Below are positions 49,701 to 58,596 of a stretch of DNA of 64,000 nucleotides, piece after piece. Position numbers and translations under genes: made by a program. The number at the start of each line of letters is the position of its first letter. The first letter of the stretch is position 1. Source of the stretch: Trileptium ribeirensis (Eukaryota; Nematoda; Enoplea; Enoplida; Thoracostomopsidae); the NCBI GenBank assembly GCA_030248225.1, contig JASANE010029411.1:60729-124728 (forward strand). Reading direction: 5' to 3'. A model generated the notes under the pieces. It saw only the letters and a program-made list of their open reading frames with translations, did no database searches and was not told the DNA's origin.

Positions 49701-52700
49701 CATGGCCCATATATAAGTTGTCTGCTACGTTGAACACGATGGTTCGGTTTACATAGTCCATCAAACATATTTCATACCTTTTCGGATGTTTTCAATAGGT
49801 TTAGGGTCAATAAACCTGATTGTCAAAATATAGTATATGTCTTTAGTATATTGGTTATGTATTGCGGAAGGGGTAAGAAGAATGTTCTATGTATAGGATT
49901 TTTGGCACGCTAGATTCTACAAACAACGTAGGTATTCAACGGGTTAAATAACACTATAATTCCATAATTCTCAATTGAGCAGAATATGTGGGAAAATGAC
50001 CGATTGGCCAACCACTCTGTACTTCGTGCGGGCCGGACGGTTGCGGAAATAAAGATCGACACCGTCATACTGTTTAAAACATTTTTGTTTTCCATTACAT
50101 CATTCACTCCAACAGGCAAAAAAATTACTTTATTAAAACTTTGAAAATGTCCCTTCTTGGTGTATTTGTTCAACGTTGACTCGTACCTCGAAAATGGCTG
50201 CCCTGAAAAAATGCTTGGGAGGAAGGTTGAAGCTTTTAATGCGAAGATTCTACATTTCTCGATCCGACTGTGTGACCCTAAATGGCCTAAATCAAAATAT
50301 CTCCAATTCGTTTTGGATTTGTGAAAATTTAGACAAGCAACCATGGTAGCAATGCAAATACAAACCTAGGTGCACATGAACATTTCAATCATTATGCTTC
50401 GAATAAAAAATTTGTGGAAATCCGTCAACCAGGTGACGAGTTATGCGACCATCTGACGGACAAAATGAAATTTCTGGACAATTACGAACTTTATGAAAAA
50501 ACTTGGCTCGCTACGTTCTAATTATCACCCACAAAACTTACGTACAGAGGTCCGATCGCTATAAAAATATTCGCAAAATGAGAAGAATGCCAAACTCAAA
50601 ATTAGTCCCATCAACGTTGAAATCACAATTAGGATACGGTCTGGCCAGCCGACAACAACTATTTGACACGGCAGAATTGAGAATAACAAATCGAGAAGTA
50701 GCTTGAGCCTAAAACAATAATAGTAATCATTTCCATGCGGTGCACGGAGTTTCACCCGGGCTAACTTGCTGTACATATAGGAATTTGCATCAACTTCAGG
50801 ATACTTTCAAGGATTTTTATTGAACCTGTTAAGCTAAAAACATGTTATTAACAAGCTTCTGCAATATATAAGTGAACGGTATGAATTGCCATTTAATATG
50901 TGATTTTATCAGCTTAAACGTAGAATGTACGAATCTGTTTCACTTTCAGCGCGTTAGAAGGAACCATAATTAAACAAAACTTGACGTCCTTCGGTTGCCT
51001 AATCTCAATCTCTGGATGTGAAGTTTTCGCAACGATACACATAGAATCATAAGCAAATGGAATTACTTCACAGCGCAGTCCATGCGACGACGGAAATGGT
51101 CAAATCTTGATGTGCATGACGAAATTCCTGTATGGCACCGTTTAGCTGGCATATTCTTGCCTATACACGGCTATTTCGTTGCCTTATTTACATTCTATTC
51201 TACTCCGCAAGGCTGTATCTTCTCAGCAAGAAACACGCCTTTTTACTTAGCCATTTTATCACCTATATATAAATCATAATATAAAATGGAAGTTCACCGA
51301 AAATTTTTACAACAGCGACTTTATCACATGTAAGGACAGTTATTTGATCAGCTGAAAACACATTGGTGCTACTGATGGGGAGGCGACTTGAGAGGAAACC
51401 AAAGCTTGAGGAACTTGGGAAACAGGTGTGATTCAGGAGAGAGGCTAGAAAATCTGGGGCGAGAGGTTGGTAGAGTAGTTCCCGCACAACACTTGATAGC
51501 GATGTCTATGGGCACGATACGATGTCAACACCTTGTTGCTACAGGCATCTAATACAGACGACAGCCACAATACGGCGTATTCTAAGCTAGATGATTATTT
51601 ATATACATAATCGAGTGAATGAAAATGGTTTTGAGACATGTCAACGTTAATAGCCATTGCAAAAGAAACGTCAACACAAAATAATCTCGACTGAAAAAGT
51701 ATATGCAGGACTCGTTTCGTCACAGGATTGAACTCCATAACTTGAAAATTAAAATCGAAATCGATCCAGATACGTGCTATGGATAACGCATCGGTACGCA
51801 CAAAAATTTTAGAAGCAACTTTCGACACCACTTCGCAGTTGAGTGCTAAATTCCCCCAAATCCACCAAACAAGTCCTTCGTTAGTCAAAATCAGTCATCA
51901 GAAAATTAGCTTCTATCCCATACGCCACCAGATAAAACCGACTGCGAAACGTCAAAATGAGACTTTTTGAATTTATTTTATTCAAAATGTCAAATTTTCC
52001 TATGACGTCGCGCAACGTTTACACAAAATCCGGAGCAGGTATTATGAGCAAACTGTAATCAAACAACAGTACCAAAACAGTATATAGATGAGTGCCAAAA
52101 TTTTGATTAAAACTCTGTACAGCGTCGTCGCATAGTTTGGTGCCACAAAGCCAATCTCACATACATGGATGGCACAATGAAAGTTTCAAAATATAACTGG
52201 CAAACATAAGACAGCTATTAGGGAACTGAGAGTAAACTAACCAAAAATCGCGCGGAGTTGGACCGTAAAACTTTTTCATCGGAAAGAGCCAAGGAATGGC
52301 CAAATTTCTGAGCAAAATCGCCAAAGGTCCGATGGAGCTTACCAAGCTCACCTAAAATCACGGACAAACATTTAAAAAATCTAGGAGAGGAAAATGGTGG
52401 AAAAACAAGTAGTTTTGCGTAAACACAGCAAAGTTTTAAACTGCTCGGAATAGCTGAATTTGCCTACAATGAATGATGACACGTCTAAACTAGCCTTAAA
52501 CCACATAAGTAACAAGTCAGTTCAATATTTGCGTTATCATAACCATTAGCATACATGCTCAAGTTTTCCCAGTTATCGAGTTCCCAAGGGTTTAGCATGT
52601 GCCCATGGCGGTGGGCATCGACTCTGTCTTTCCAGAGAGGGGTCAACCGACCGGAGGGTTAGAGCGGGGAGTAAAATTTTTGTAGCAGTCCCCAGGTTTT

Positions 52701-53257
52701 GCAGAAAAGTTGCTTAATTTTTTAGTTTTTGCCTATTTTTCTTACTTTTTCTTTCCCCGAAATTTTATAGCACCAGGAAGAGATTCTGAGCTTTCGTCAA
52801 AACGGAGGGGAGAGCGTTGGGACAACTCCCAAGGTAGATCAACCCACCTACCTAGCTATGAGCATGTATGCATCAGCAACGCTCTCAAAAGCAGATATCA
52901 ATGCTAATGTCCAGTACGATCTTACCTGAACGCCCACCCACTGCAAATGCTTAAAGAAGCTTATTGCGATACCTCAATCAACGTTGTTCCATTGTGTCCG
53001 GAAACGAACGCAACGTGTTCTGCGCTGTAGCGTTGGTCATTGAACGGCGGCACGTGGAACATCGCCAATAGAACGTCGTAGACAGTATCGCGCGACGACA
53101 ATCTTTGCTTCACGTCATCAATCTCGGGATCAACAACTGGCAAATTTCCGTGATAATAAGTAACATTGCTCGAAATATTAGCAGCCCAATCGGAGCTAAA
53201 ATTGAGCGAGTTGGTCAAATCGTCGTCATCGCCGGGTGTCGCACTAATTGAATTCAT
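28493..53257 (-). CDS. PIGW: PIG-W / GWT1-type GPI inositol acyltransferase, 12 coding exons
   Basis: This multi-pass ER membrane enzyme adds an acyl chain to the inositol of GlcN-PI during GPI-anchor synthesis. I assembled it from 12 minus-strand exons: 53257-52973, 52351-52242, 50708-50542, 46977-46872, 43662-43553, 43110-43047, 42284-42125, 41529-41369, 40029-39928, 38320-38179, 32481-32388 and 28734-28493. Every junction is GT-AG and the phases agree throughout. The total is 1743 bp, giving 580 residues plus stop. Family hallmarks appear in the right order: HNGTTLIE near the N-terminus, DFPSFPRRFAKTEQFGYGIMD, EYGVHWNFFFT, DANREG, and a C-terminal LLANVLTGAINM segment. The human protein is about 504 residues, and the excess here is an acidic N-terminal extension in exon 1. 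Introns run from 442 to 5697 bp and are full of repeats. No stops or frameshifts were seen, so the gene looks intact. The 5' UTR and promoter are not resolved. Confidence 0.93.
28897..28976. other. Two short palindromes upstream of PIG-W exon 12 (intron 11)
   Basis: ACAGGCAT/ATGCCTGT at 28897-28920 and AAAACTAAT/ATTAGTTTT at 28958-28976. Both are perfect stems with short loops. No function can be assigned. Confidence 0.6.
30590..31190. repeat. Degenerate tandem repeat of about 135-185 bp
   Basis: The block CCCAAAATAYACGAAAA followed by GGCAATATCTCCAC and CATTTTGTACAGCAACT recurs near 30603, 30738, 30921 and 31099. A further copy lies near 37508-37590. It is in PIG-W intron 11. Confidence 0.6.
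31811..32085 (-). pseudogene. Non-LTR retrotransposon RNase H fragment
   Basis: The minus-strand frame reads VIIFSDSPAAIKAITSC, then LAWIHGDSDFTGNQIANDLA, ending in a stop. This matches the RNase H domain of LINE-type pol proteins (SDSQAALKAL, then WVPGHSGIxGNExADELAK). The usual GHSG is GDSD and the last catalytic Asp position reads Asn. It lies inside PIG-W intron 11 with no RT next to it. Confidence 0.65.
32388..32481 (-). CDS. PIGW: PIG-W exon 11
   Basis: Encodes LWITLQLLLMYLTVELIALF, a membrane helix that continues directly from exon 10 in phase 0. The acceptor is TTTCCTTTCAG and the donor is ACCG|GTACGT. Confidence 0.9.
32520..32790. repeat. Third copy of the 12.8-13.4 kb repeat family
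   Basis: Contains AGCGAAATTGGGAAAACC and AGCCAATGGACCTTCGAC, parallel to the copies near 13.1-13.4 kb. It begins within about 40 bp of the PIG-W exon 11 acceptor. Confidence 0.5.
33259..33544 (+). repeat. Left arm of a long inverted repeat
   Basis: From ATGCGTGGTTCACATTAAG to CACGCCATG. It is the reverse complement of 37791-38130 over nearly its whole length, with small indels. The arms enclose the 123-bp and 42-bp arrays. It is either a long terminal inverted repeat of one element or two opposed copies of one short repeat. Confidence 0.85.
34370..35804. repeat. 123-bp satellite, about 11.7 copies, three-unit higher-order pattern
   Basis: The unit starts TTTTAGTAAGATAAC and contains GGTATAACGCCGGCC. 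The spacing is exactly 123 bp for the first copies. Diagnostic variants (TTGAAAC/TTAAAAC, TTTAAAC/TTTCAAC, TTCCAAC/TTCGAAC) repeat every three units, so copies 4-6 match copies 1-3. Copies 7-8 (about 35180-35340) carry clustered 1-bp deletions. It lies in PIG-W intron 10. Confidence 0.96.
36535..37388. repeat. 42-bp minisatellite, about 20 copies
   Basis: The unit contains GTTCAGATAACGAGG and AACAAGTTCTCCACAACGG. Because 42 is a multiple of 3 and the unit lacks stops in several frames, frames up to 354 codons stay open on both strands. I judge these to be repeat artefacts. A few variant copies occur at 36820-36965. It lies in PIG-W intron 10. Confidence 0.96.
37791..38130 (-). repeat. Right arm of the long inverted repeat
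   Basis: Matches 33259-33544 in reverse orientation, including GTAGCGACTATAGCGG and the GGACACGGTCACGC region. Its outer end lies 48 bp from the exon 10 donor. Confidence 0.85.
38179..38320 (-). CDS. PIGW: PIG-W exon 10
   Basis: Encodes a membrane segment and PPSRRIANFTYYVWM, matching the conserved SRRxANxxxxxW family pattern. The acceptor is TTAGTTTCAG and the donor is ATG|GTTAGT. Confidence 0.92.
39663..39953. repeat. 62-bp minisatellite containing the PIG-W exon 9 splice donor
   Basis: Five units start at 39663, 39725, 39787, 39849 and 39911. The last unit includes the final 26 bases of exon 9 (39928-39953) and its donor. The other four are copies inside intron 9, each with the exon end and an intact CACCAA|GTAAGC donor. 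Confidence 0.95.
39928..40029 (-). CDS. PIGW: PIG-W exon 9
   Basis: Encodes LIDANREGLCSLMGFLALY, the conserved ANREG block plus a membrane segment. The acceptor is TTATTACAG and the donor is CACCAA|GTAAGC. The last 26 bases and this donor form part of a 62-bp tandem repeat that continues into intron 9. Confidence 0.93.
40130..40420. other. Cluster of GGTGT/ACACC palindromes
   Basis: Perfect inverted pairs lie at 40181-40201, 40246-40260, 40269-40285 (opposite polarity), 40324-40342 and 40401-40417. An imperfect one lies near 40296. All share the GGTGT half-site with 1-5 bp spacers. It is in PIG-W intron 8. Confidence 0.85.
40759..41298. repeat. 275-bp tandem duplication
   Basis: Two copies, starting at 40759 and 41034 (ATGCTTACAAATCGAG), differ at only about three positions. 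This points to a recent duplication in PIG-W intron 8. Confidence 0.93.
41369..41529 (-). CDS. PIGW: PIG-W exon 8
   Basis: Encodes two membrane segments and YQYCLDTTGLKQILLSSG, which corresponds to the family YQxxLDFTPLKxxIL region. The acceptor is TTTTTCTTCTTCAG and the donor is AAC|GTAAGT (phase 2). Confidence 0.92.
42125..42284 (-). CDS. PIGW: PIG-W exon 7
   Basis: Encodes LPLLVLGLGRMVAV and then GEYGVHWNFFFTLAAIK, a strongly conserved family block. The acceptor is CATTTACAG and the donor is AAG|GTTTGT. Confidence 0.95.
43047..43110 (-). CDS. PIGW: PIG-W exon 6 (64 bp)
   Basis: Encodes GVIVVANGLVSSEIK, the membrane segment that follows MDxGVG in the family. The acceptor is TTATTTCAG and the donor is AG|GTATGA. 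It is too short to show as a long open frame. Confidence 0.9.
43553..43662 (-). CDS. PIGW: PIG-W exon 5, catalytic-loop signature
   Basis: Encodes LGVDFPSFPRRFAKTEQFG followed by YGIMDVG, the most diagnostic PIG-W/GWT1 motif. The acceptor is TTAATTTTAG and the donor is GG|GTTAGT. Confidence 0.95.
43836..43975. repeat. 23-bp minisatellite, about 6 copies
   Basis: The unit is AAGCTTATTCCCAGCCTATT plus ACT, essentially perfect. It lies in PIG-W intron 4, about 170 bp from the exon 5 acceptor. Confidence 0.95.
44236..44395. mobile_element. MITE with 14-bp terminal inverted repeats
   Basis: The ends are CTGGCTAGTCCAAA and its perfect inverse. The element is 160 bp, flanked by AAAAC at 44231-44235 and 44396-44400, a 5-bp target duplication. 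The inside is rich in CCGGCAAAA motifs and has no coding capacity. The superfamily is undetermined. It lies in PIG-W intron 4. Confidence 0.88.
45590..46080. other. Strongly G-poor, C/A-rich strand-asymmetric tract
   Basis: The plus strand has very few Gs and many CCC runs for nearly 500 bp, ending in a tract of C runs at 46020-46070. No gene was recognised. It lies in PIG-W intron 4. Confidence 0.7.
46872..46977 (-). CDS. PIGW: PIG-W exon 4
   Basis: A hydrophilic loop leading into NRNYLFMTYFR. The acceptor is TTGTTTCTTCAG and the donor is AG|GTAAAA. It is supported mainly by phase agreement on both sides and by the family pattern just before the DFPxFPRRFAKTE motif. Confidence 0.82.
49565..49860. 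repeat. Degenerate tandem repeat, about 168-bp spacing
   Basis: Two diverged copies start near 49570 and 49738 (GATGGTT, then ATACCTTTTC, then TTTCCAAAATGTA or TTGTCAAAATATA). It is in PIG-W intron 3. Confidence 0.5.
50542..50708 (-). CDS. PIGW: PIG-W exon 3
   Basis: Encodes two hydrophobic segments beginning LLLDLLFSILPCQIVVVGW. The acceptor is TTGTTTTAG and the donor is GTAC|GTAAGT. Phase 1 at the donor fits exon 4. Confidence 0.9.
52242..52351 (-). CDS. PIGW: PIG-W exon 2
   Basis: Encodes the first membrane segment, IGPLAILLRNLAIPWLF. The acceptor is TGATTTTAG and the donor is TG|GTTAGT (phase 2). It matches the family segment that directly follows the NGTT motif. Confidence 0.88.
52973..53257 (-). 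CDS. PIGW: PIG-W exon 1 (residues 1-95)
   Basis: The frame is open from an in-frame stop just upstream of 53320. The first ATG is at 53257, with A at -3 (CAAAATGAA). Residues 1-80 are acidic (a DDDD run) with NFSS, NISS and NVTY N-glycosylation sequons. The conserved family start is FVSGHNGTTLIE. An alternative ATG at 53062 (residue 66) would give about 515 residues, closer to the usual family length. The donor is GAG|GTATCG, phase 0. A possible acceptor (TTGCTTAG) lies about 10 bp before the ATG, so a 5' UTR intron is possible. Confidence 0.85.
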
Positions 53258-53794
53258 TTTGTCGAGTCTAAGCAATGTAATCTTGTAGTAGCGTAATTGT
53301 TGCAGCTTTGGAACAAACACAGATCATCAGAATCTCGAGTGTTATGTACAATTATACTAGTATTCCGCCAACACACAATCACACGGCACCTTGTTTCGCT
53401 ATTGAAGATCTGAAGTTAAAAGAAATTCAAATTTTCCAGGAAACTGCCTCAAACATTTAATTGGAAAAACGGGACAATCGTATAGTTGTGTTTCGGTGCA
53501 ATTACAATAGGAAATGGTGAATAGCATGTGCGAAAGTGCATGAAGCTGAACAATACATGAGGCAAATCACTATCTGATGCAATAATTAATATATTATGCC
53601 TTTGTTTGACATTACAACCAGTTGTCCTTTGACGTCACACAGGTGAACCCGATATATAGCTTGCTTTCTTTCCAACAGTATTGGAAAAGCTGATTTCGTT
53701 ATTTTACCTTTTGCAATCTAAGTTTTCGTCACCGTTTAAATGACTATAAACAATCCAGCAATTTTAATCAGTCGCTACTGTGCGATCGCAGCCG

Positions 53795-54530
53795 CAATTA
53801 AACGGCCCCAATCTGGCCGCCTGATCCACCATTGTGGTTCGCAGCACAGCACGTGGCATTATGCCGCAACACATGAAACTTCACAATGTCGTAGGATTGT
53901 TGGCTTCCGAGCAGACTACCGACGTACGCAATCTACTCATCAATTCACTAACCGATAATTCATACAACGTCCTTCGCACGCAACTGGTTCGGGTGTCCGC
54001 ATCAGAGCAACGGCGCATTCAACAACTACTTCTCAACGCTGAGGACTTGGAGGACCGCAAATCCAGTCACCTGTTGAGTCATATGTATCAGCTTTTGGGT
54101 TCTCAAAAATCGTCCCTCGACGAACCGATATTACGTCATTTCTTCTTACAACGTCTTCCCGCGAACGTCTAGATGGGTGTAACGACGTCCGACGTTGGAG
54201 GCGGCAGCTGCATTGGCAGACAGTCGTGTAGGTTACGGTTGCCAAAGTGGTGTCAAACGTTACTGGTAGTACCGCTGCCACGAACGACATTCAATTGCTT
54301 CATAATGAAGTCCGTCAGCTACAGCAGTTGATATTATTGACGGTGGACAATCGATAGTCGAGAAGTCGATCCCATTCCCGCAATCGAAGGCGGGGCCGGA
54401 ACCGCTCGAGGTACAATCCAAGGTCACAACAACGTCATTCGGGTATCTGCTGGTACCATATAAAATACGGAGCGAGGAAATGCCGCGATCGATGCAAAAT
54501 GGCGGGAAACGACAAAGCGGAACATTGACC
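53795..54530 (+). pseudogene. Ty3/gypsy gag remnant
   Basis: Recognisable gag blocks are PIWPPDPPLWFA, a stretch ending LINSLTDNSYNVLRTQL, SEQRRIQQLLLNAEDLEDRK and LRHFFLQRLPANV, then a basic/Ser-Arg region and a knuckle-like CWYHIKYG...KCRDRCKM. At least one frameshift near 53850 and a stop at about 54170 break it. It is the first part of a decayed gag-pol that runs to about 56050, head-to-head with PIG-W. Confidence 0.75.
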
Positions 54531-54895
54531 ACGACGAACGATCCCACTGAGACCAACATACTGTTCTTTGTCGTGGACCGCAACAACAGGCATCGATTAC
54601 TAACCGGTACCGGGGCCAAAGCTAGCGTTCTCAAATCATCGCCAACAGATCGTCATCTCATTCAATGAGCGCCATGTTTATAGACTGCGAACAACACAAT
54701 TGGGGTCAGCGTTCCCTCACGTTCGATTTTAGGATCAAACAAAATACAATACGATACGTTTTCGTCATCGCCTTCGTTTCGCAATCAATCACGGGTGTCA
54801 ATTTGCTCGCCCGCTTCGATCTTGTTCCCGATATTCGACGGTCGAGCTTGTATGATGGAGTAACTTGTCGGCAGTGCGAGCGACATTAAGTTCAT
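54530..54895 (+). pseudogene. Ty3/gypsy retroviral-type protease remnant
   Basis: The frame reads LFFVVDRNNRHRLLTGTGAK. The normal catalytic DTGA is changed to GTGA, so the active-site aspartate is gone. A stop follows at about 54666. A second block reading GQRSLTFDF...SITGVNLLARFDLVPD follows in another frame. Confidence 0.7.
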
Positions 54896-55219
54896 CAATA
54901 TGTCCACAGTCTTAACCTACCGTTTACGAGATGTCAATAGGCTTATCAAACGATTTTCGAGAACACCGGCGACATAAAAATTCGCTGCTGCTCAACGGCA
55001 TGACCTCTACCACCACATCGAAACAAGGAGTCCTTCGATTCACAAGTACCCTCAAAAACTTCAACCTGGATTAATTCATTTGATCACATGATAGAGTTGG
55101 CAATCATCCGTCCTTCAGCGAGCTGTTATGCCTCACCGTTACATATGGCTCCCAAAAAGAATGGCGACCATGTGGCGATTATCCAGTTCTCAATAACTAA
55201 ACGATGTCGTTTGTGAGAA

Positions 55220-55700
55220 AATCCCTATTGTCAAAAATCGATTTTGTCCGCGCGTACCAATAAATTTCGGCGGCTCCTGACGACATCCCGCAAACGACGA
55301 TCATCACACAATTCGGGTTGTACGAGTATTGTCGCATGGCTTTTGGACTTGGCAACGTTGCCCATATGTTCTAGCAATTCAAGCGAGAGTAGAAGCTTCG
55401 TTGAAGCCAGTAAAATATTGTTACGTGTATCTTAACGATATCCTCAATGCAAGCAACTACGAAGTGCACTTGCACTATCTGGAACATGTTTTTCGACATC
55501 TCGACAACTACTGAATTACAACCAACGACCAAAATTGTCAACTTAGCGAGAACTGTTGAATTTCTCAAGCATCGCGTAGATCATCACCGCATACGCCCTA
55601 TAGAGACTAAGGTTCGGACAATTCCCGACTTCGCGATCCCCGAATCGAAAAACACACTACAGGAGCCCTTGCGAATGCTGAATTTCTTCCACTGATTTAT
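55220..55700 (+). pseudogene. Ty3/gypsy reverse transcriptase remnant
   Basis: Fragments of the RT palm are readable: KIDFVRAYQ, APDDIPQTTIITQFGLYEY, RMAFGLGN and YCYVYLNDIL. The catalytic YxDD is degraded to YLND. There are in-frame stops near 55250 and 55370 and a frameshift just after. The domain continues into the VEFLKHRVDHHRIRP thumb and connection block. Confidence 0.78.
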
Positions 55701-56060
55701 CCCTTGTTGCGCGGAGCTCACTGCTTACCTCAATGATATGCTGCGCGGAGGGAAGAAATCTATAATCCTGAAATGGCCCGAGGAAGCTTCAACACCGTCC
55801 GACAAATGCAAAACCGCGCTATCAGATGCCACACTACCTGTTGACCCTCAGCAGGACGCTCCACCAAACCTGGTTGTACGGGCGTCAAACATTGGAATTG
55901 GAGCTGTGCTACAACAGCGAAACAGAACCTGGCGCCGACTATCGTTCTTTTCAAAATGACAAACCGACCTCGGAAAACGATAGCACTTATGAAAGATAAT
56001 AAAATTTGCACTGTACGGGATATATTTCGCAGACTGTCCACTAAAAGTTGTAAAAAATAG
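55700..56060 (+). pseudogene. Ty3/gypsy RNase H remnant and 3' break of the element
   Basis: Readable blocks are FIPCCAELTAYLNDMLRGG, KCKTALSDATLPVDP and LVVRASNIGIGAVLQQR, which corresponds to the start of RNase H, where the usual DAS is RAS. Weak similarity ends near 56050. No integrase domain or clear LTR was recognised. Confidence 0.72.
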
Positions 56061-57307
56061 GTACACGAAACATGCTTGTAGGAGTTTCCTGGTCGTGAAA
56101 TTCGATTTCCGACACACTAGAACAATTAGAATGTCGCTAATCTTAAAATATCACCCCTGCATCGGGCGAGACACCGCGAAATGAGAGTGTTTAGTAAATT
56201 TATGAGTGAATACAGTTGACGGATTACGCTGACTTAGATAGGTGCAGCACGAAGCGTTGCATTCAGTGACACTTTGACCTAGCGCGTTTGTCGCTGACTT
56301 ATCTAAGCTGACGACAATCGTTGGTGGGTGATGGTGGTAAATTTTTTATGTCTCATTATGTTTGACTAAGGCCGACTCCAATTACAAAATAACCTAGTTC
56401 GCCCTTCTGACGCGATATATATTTTCAGCATCAAACTAAGTATGATACTACAAATTTTATTAACAAACGATATTGGGCAGTAATTCGAATTTGACGACTA
56501 TATTAAACTTCTTTTCGTTACAAACAATAAAAAAGAACATGACAGCGGTGCTATTTGAAGGTAACGTTGGAGATGCCATTTTTACAGCATCCGTTGACGC
56601 ACTCCTCGCAAGAAAGCGTATCAACGATAAATTTGCTGTGTCAATTTATATGTTACAATTTACGGAATCGAAACAGTTAAATTTCATGATTTAGGCGTTT
56701 GCGGCTAACATCTGTGATTATTTTTGCAATCTTCGCGATAAGCAAATAAAATACAAAACCTAATAAATGCTTACGATATAAATTATTTGAATCTACTGAA
56801 ATTTACAACTTTGCATGGTATTCTACAATAAGACTTAAATAAGACTGCAAAGACGTCGTGCGACGAGATTGGTCAGGAGTATTGCCCTAAATCCCGAAAA
56901 AACATTGTAGTTCTTTAGTTGTATTAATTCTTGTTCGAAGTGCACAGTAAGACACGAAACAGCAATACATGGACTATAAAACGGGCCCAAGTAACCCTGA
57001 GGGGCGGAAATATAATGCACGCCATGCCGTTCTCGATATACTAAGCCTAAGCCTTAACGTCTTTGCATATGTGAGGCATAGCGCCTCAGGATCCAATCAG
57101 CTAACGGCGATGATGTGGCCAATGACCAACAGTAACCCACAGGGACATATATATTAGAATGTAGTTATCATTGAACCCGACAGAATAAATACATAGCAAA
57201 GTCTTCAATCACCTTTTCTTAGTGCCATGTTAGTCCCATAGTGTTTTTATGCCTGGAGCATCATTCAAGTGCTTTGAAGAAGAACGTCTATAAATGTGAA
57301 AATTCAG
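56061..57307. other. No supported gene
   Basis: Follows the gypsy remnant. A short plus-strand frame at 56539-56694 has a good start context, but no domain or donor confirms it. Confidence 0.4.
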
Positions 57308-57382
57308 CTACCGGCGGGACTTGAACACCTGCCTTTAAAATTGGTAGGATCGTAGAACGCCCAGGACTACTAAGCCACGGTT
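57308..57382 (-). other. tRNA-like sequence with pol III boxes, degenerate
   Basis: On the minus strand a box A-like TGGCTTAGTAG (57377-57367) and a box B-like GTTCAAGTCCC (57326-57316) have tRNA-like spacing. The T arm pairs imperfectly and the acceptor stem does not form. It is probably a tRNA-derived repeat. Confidence 0.35.
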
Positions 57383-57557
57383 CAACAGACGAATCCTGCA
57401 TTGCATTGCGAGTCATTTGAACTGTGGTAATTCAGTATTTACGAAGATGCGGCCGATATTGTAATCTGAATAATTTAGAGCAAGTAGAAATTATAGCAAT
57501 TATATATATATAATTATCAGCAATAAACCAGAGCAATGGCAATATCCTGACCAATAC

Positions 57558-57677
57558 ACGCAGAAAGCCCTGATTTAATTTCGTGGTTTCAGGCAGCACA
57601 ACGGTTACAAAAGTTTTGCGTTTGAAGAAACGATTTGGATCCCACAACTCATCGCTTTTCTCTAGTCTGTTCAACCG
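57558..57677 (-). CDS. Candidate 40-codon exon, unrecognised
   Basis: A good acceptor (TATGATTTTTCAG) is followed by 40 open codons, RLNRLEKSDELWDPNRFFKR then KTFVTVVLPETTKLNQGFLR, and a plausible donor CGT|GTATTG. The residue composition looks like protein. I do not recognise the family. It may be downstream of the 58-kb open frame in the same gene. It could be chance. Confidence 0.33.
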
Positions 57678-57946
57678 CTGAAAAATCATAAAGGCACTTT
57701 AGTTTTTTCAAAAGCATCCCTATAAGAATATTGATGGTTTATATTACCCAGGGTAAACTAATCTCTTACCATTATAAAAAAACCATCAATGAATTTTCAA
57801 CTATTCCGCAGCGTTACCTTGCTAAGTTATTTTGAAACCCAAGGTCCAACAACATAGATACAGCGACTAACTGGTCAACTAAGTATGTAAATGCGACGAA
57901 ACAGCTAACAGTTGATCGCCAGAAATGTTAGTTTAGTTTGGAACGA

Positions 57947-58324
57947 TTATCGGGTAGAGAGCGAAAAATATATGAAGACATCGGCACCTTCCACGATAAT
58001 AACCGTTCCTTGTACGACGCCATATTCACTAGATGTTCCCTTGCTAGAGAGACGAGAATCAATTTGATGGGTTTTTCTGAATGTGTCAACACAGAGCGCA
58101 CATATATCTCCTACACAAATAGCAGTAGAAAACTTAGTATTTCCAATAAAGTTCTTTAAAAAGCTTTGATCTTGCACATTTAACGCTAAAATACTGTTTC
58201 CACGGTCCCGTACTACCAAAAATGCAATTTCCAATTCCACGTCAAGGCCTAACCATATTTCGTTACTGTCACACAGAATCCGTTTTAAAACAATCCAAGC
58301 TTGAAAACACAGGAGTTCAGACAA
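57947..58324 (-). CDS. Candidate coding stretch, unrecognised
   Basis: An open frame of 125 codons with protein-like composition, for example SNEIWLGLDVELEIAFLVVR and FSTAICVGDICALCVDTFRK. That is long for DNA of this composition. There is no internal repeat and no recognised family. Possible acceptors exist near 58243. Exon limits are uncertain. Confidence 0.3.
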   Translation of the reverse strand: MSELLCFQAWIVLKRILCDSNEIWLGLDVELEIAFLVVRDRGNSILALNVQDQSFLKNFIGNTKFSTAICVGDICALCVDTFRKTHQIDSRLSSKGTSSEYGVVQGTVIIVEGADVFIYFSLSTR

Positions 58325-58596
58325 ACTAAAACATACGAGTAATGCTGCGAAAATTTAGCCTGAAATGCTGAGGATAAGCTTCTTCATGTTTTACTTAAAT
58401 TGTTCTTGGTTAAGTACCACGAAGGCCGTAAAAAACCATGTGTATGGTTATTAATCTGGATTAAAACTAGACCTACAATCTGCCCAACCCAGTAGATGGC
58501 TCAATACATGGCAGTGCGATCAACCTTGCTCGTCGCTGCTCCCCACATCTAGATAACCAGTTTGTGGAAAACACGTGGCAGCCATCACAAGACAAT

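Noticed and set aside
49910..50344. 144-codon minus-strand frame in PIG-W intron 3
   Set aside because: Composition and lack of motifs suggest chance. Part of it resembles repeat sequence also seen near 48.0-48.2 kb.
56539..56694. Short frame starting MTAVLFEGNVGDAIF, vaguely like the N-terminus of UBX-domain protein 4
   Set aside because: Only about a dozen residues resemble it, the following helix does not match, and no donor was found.
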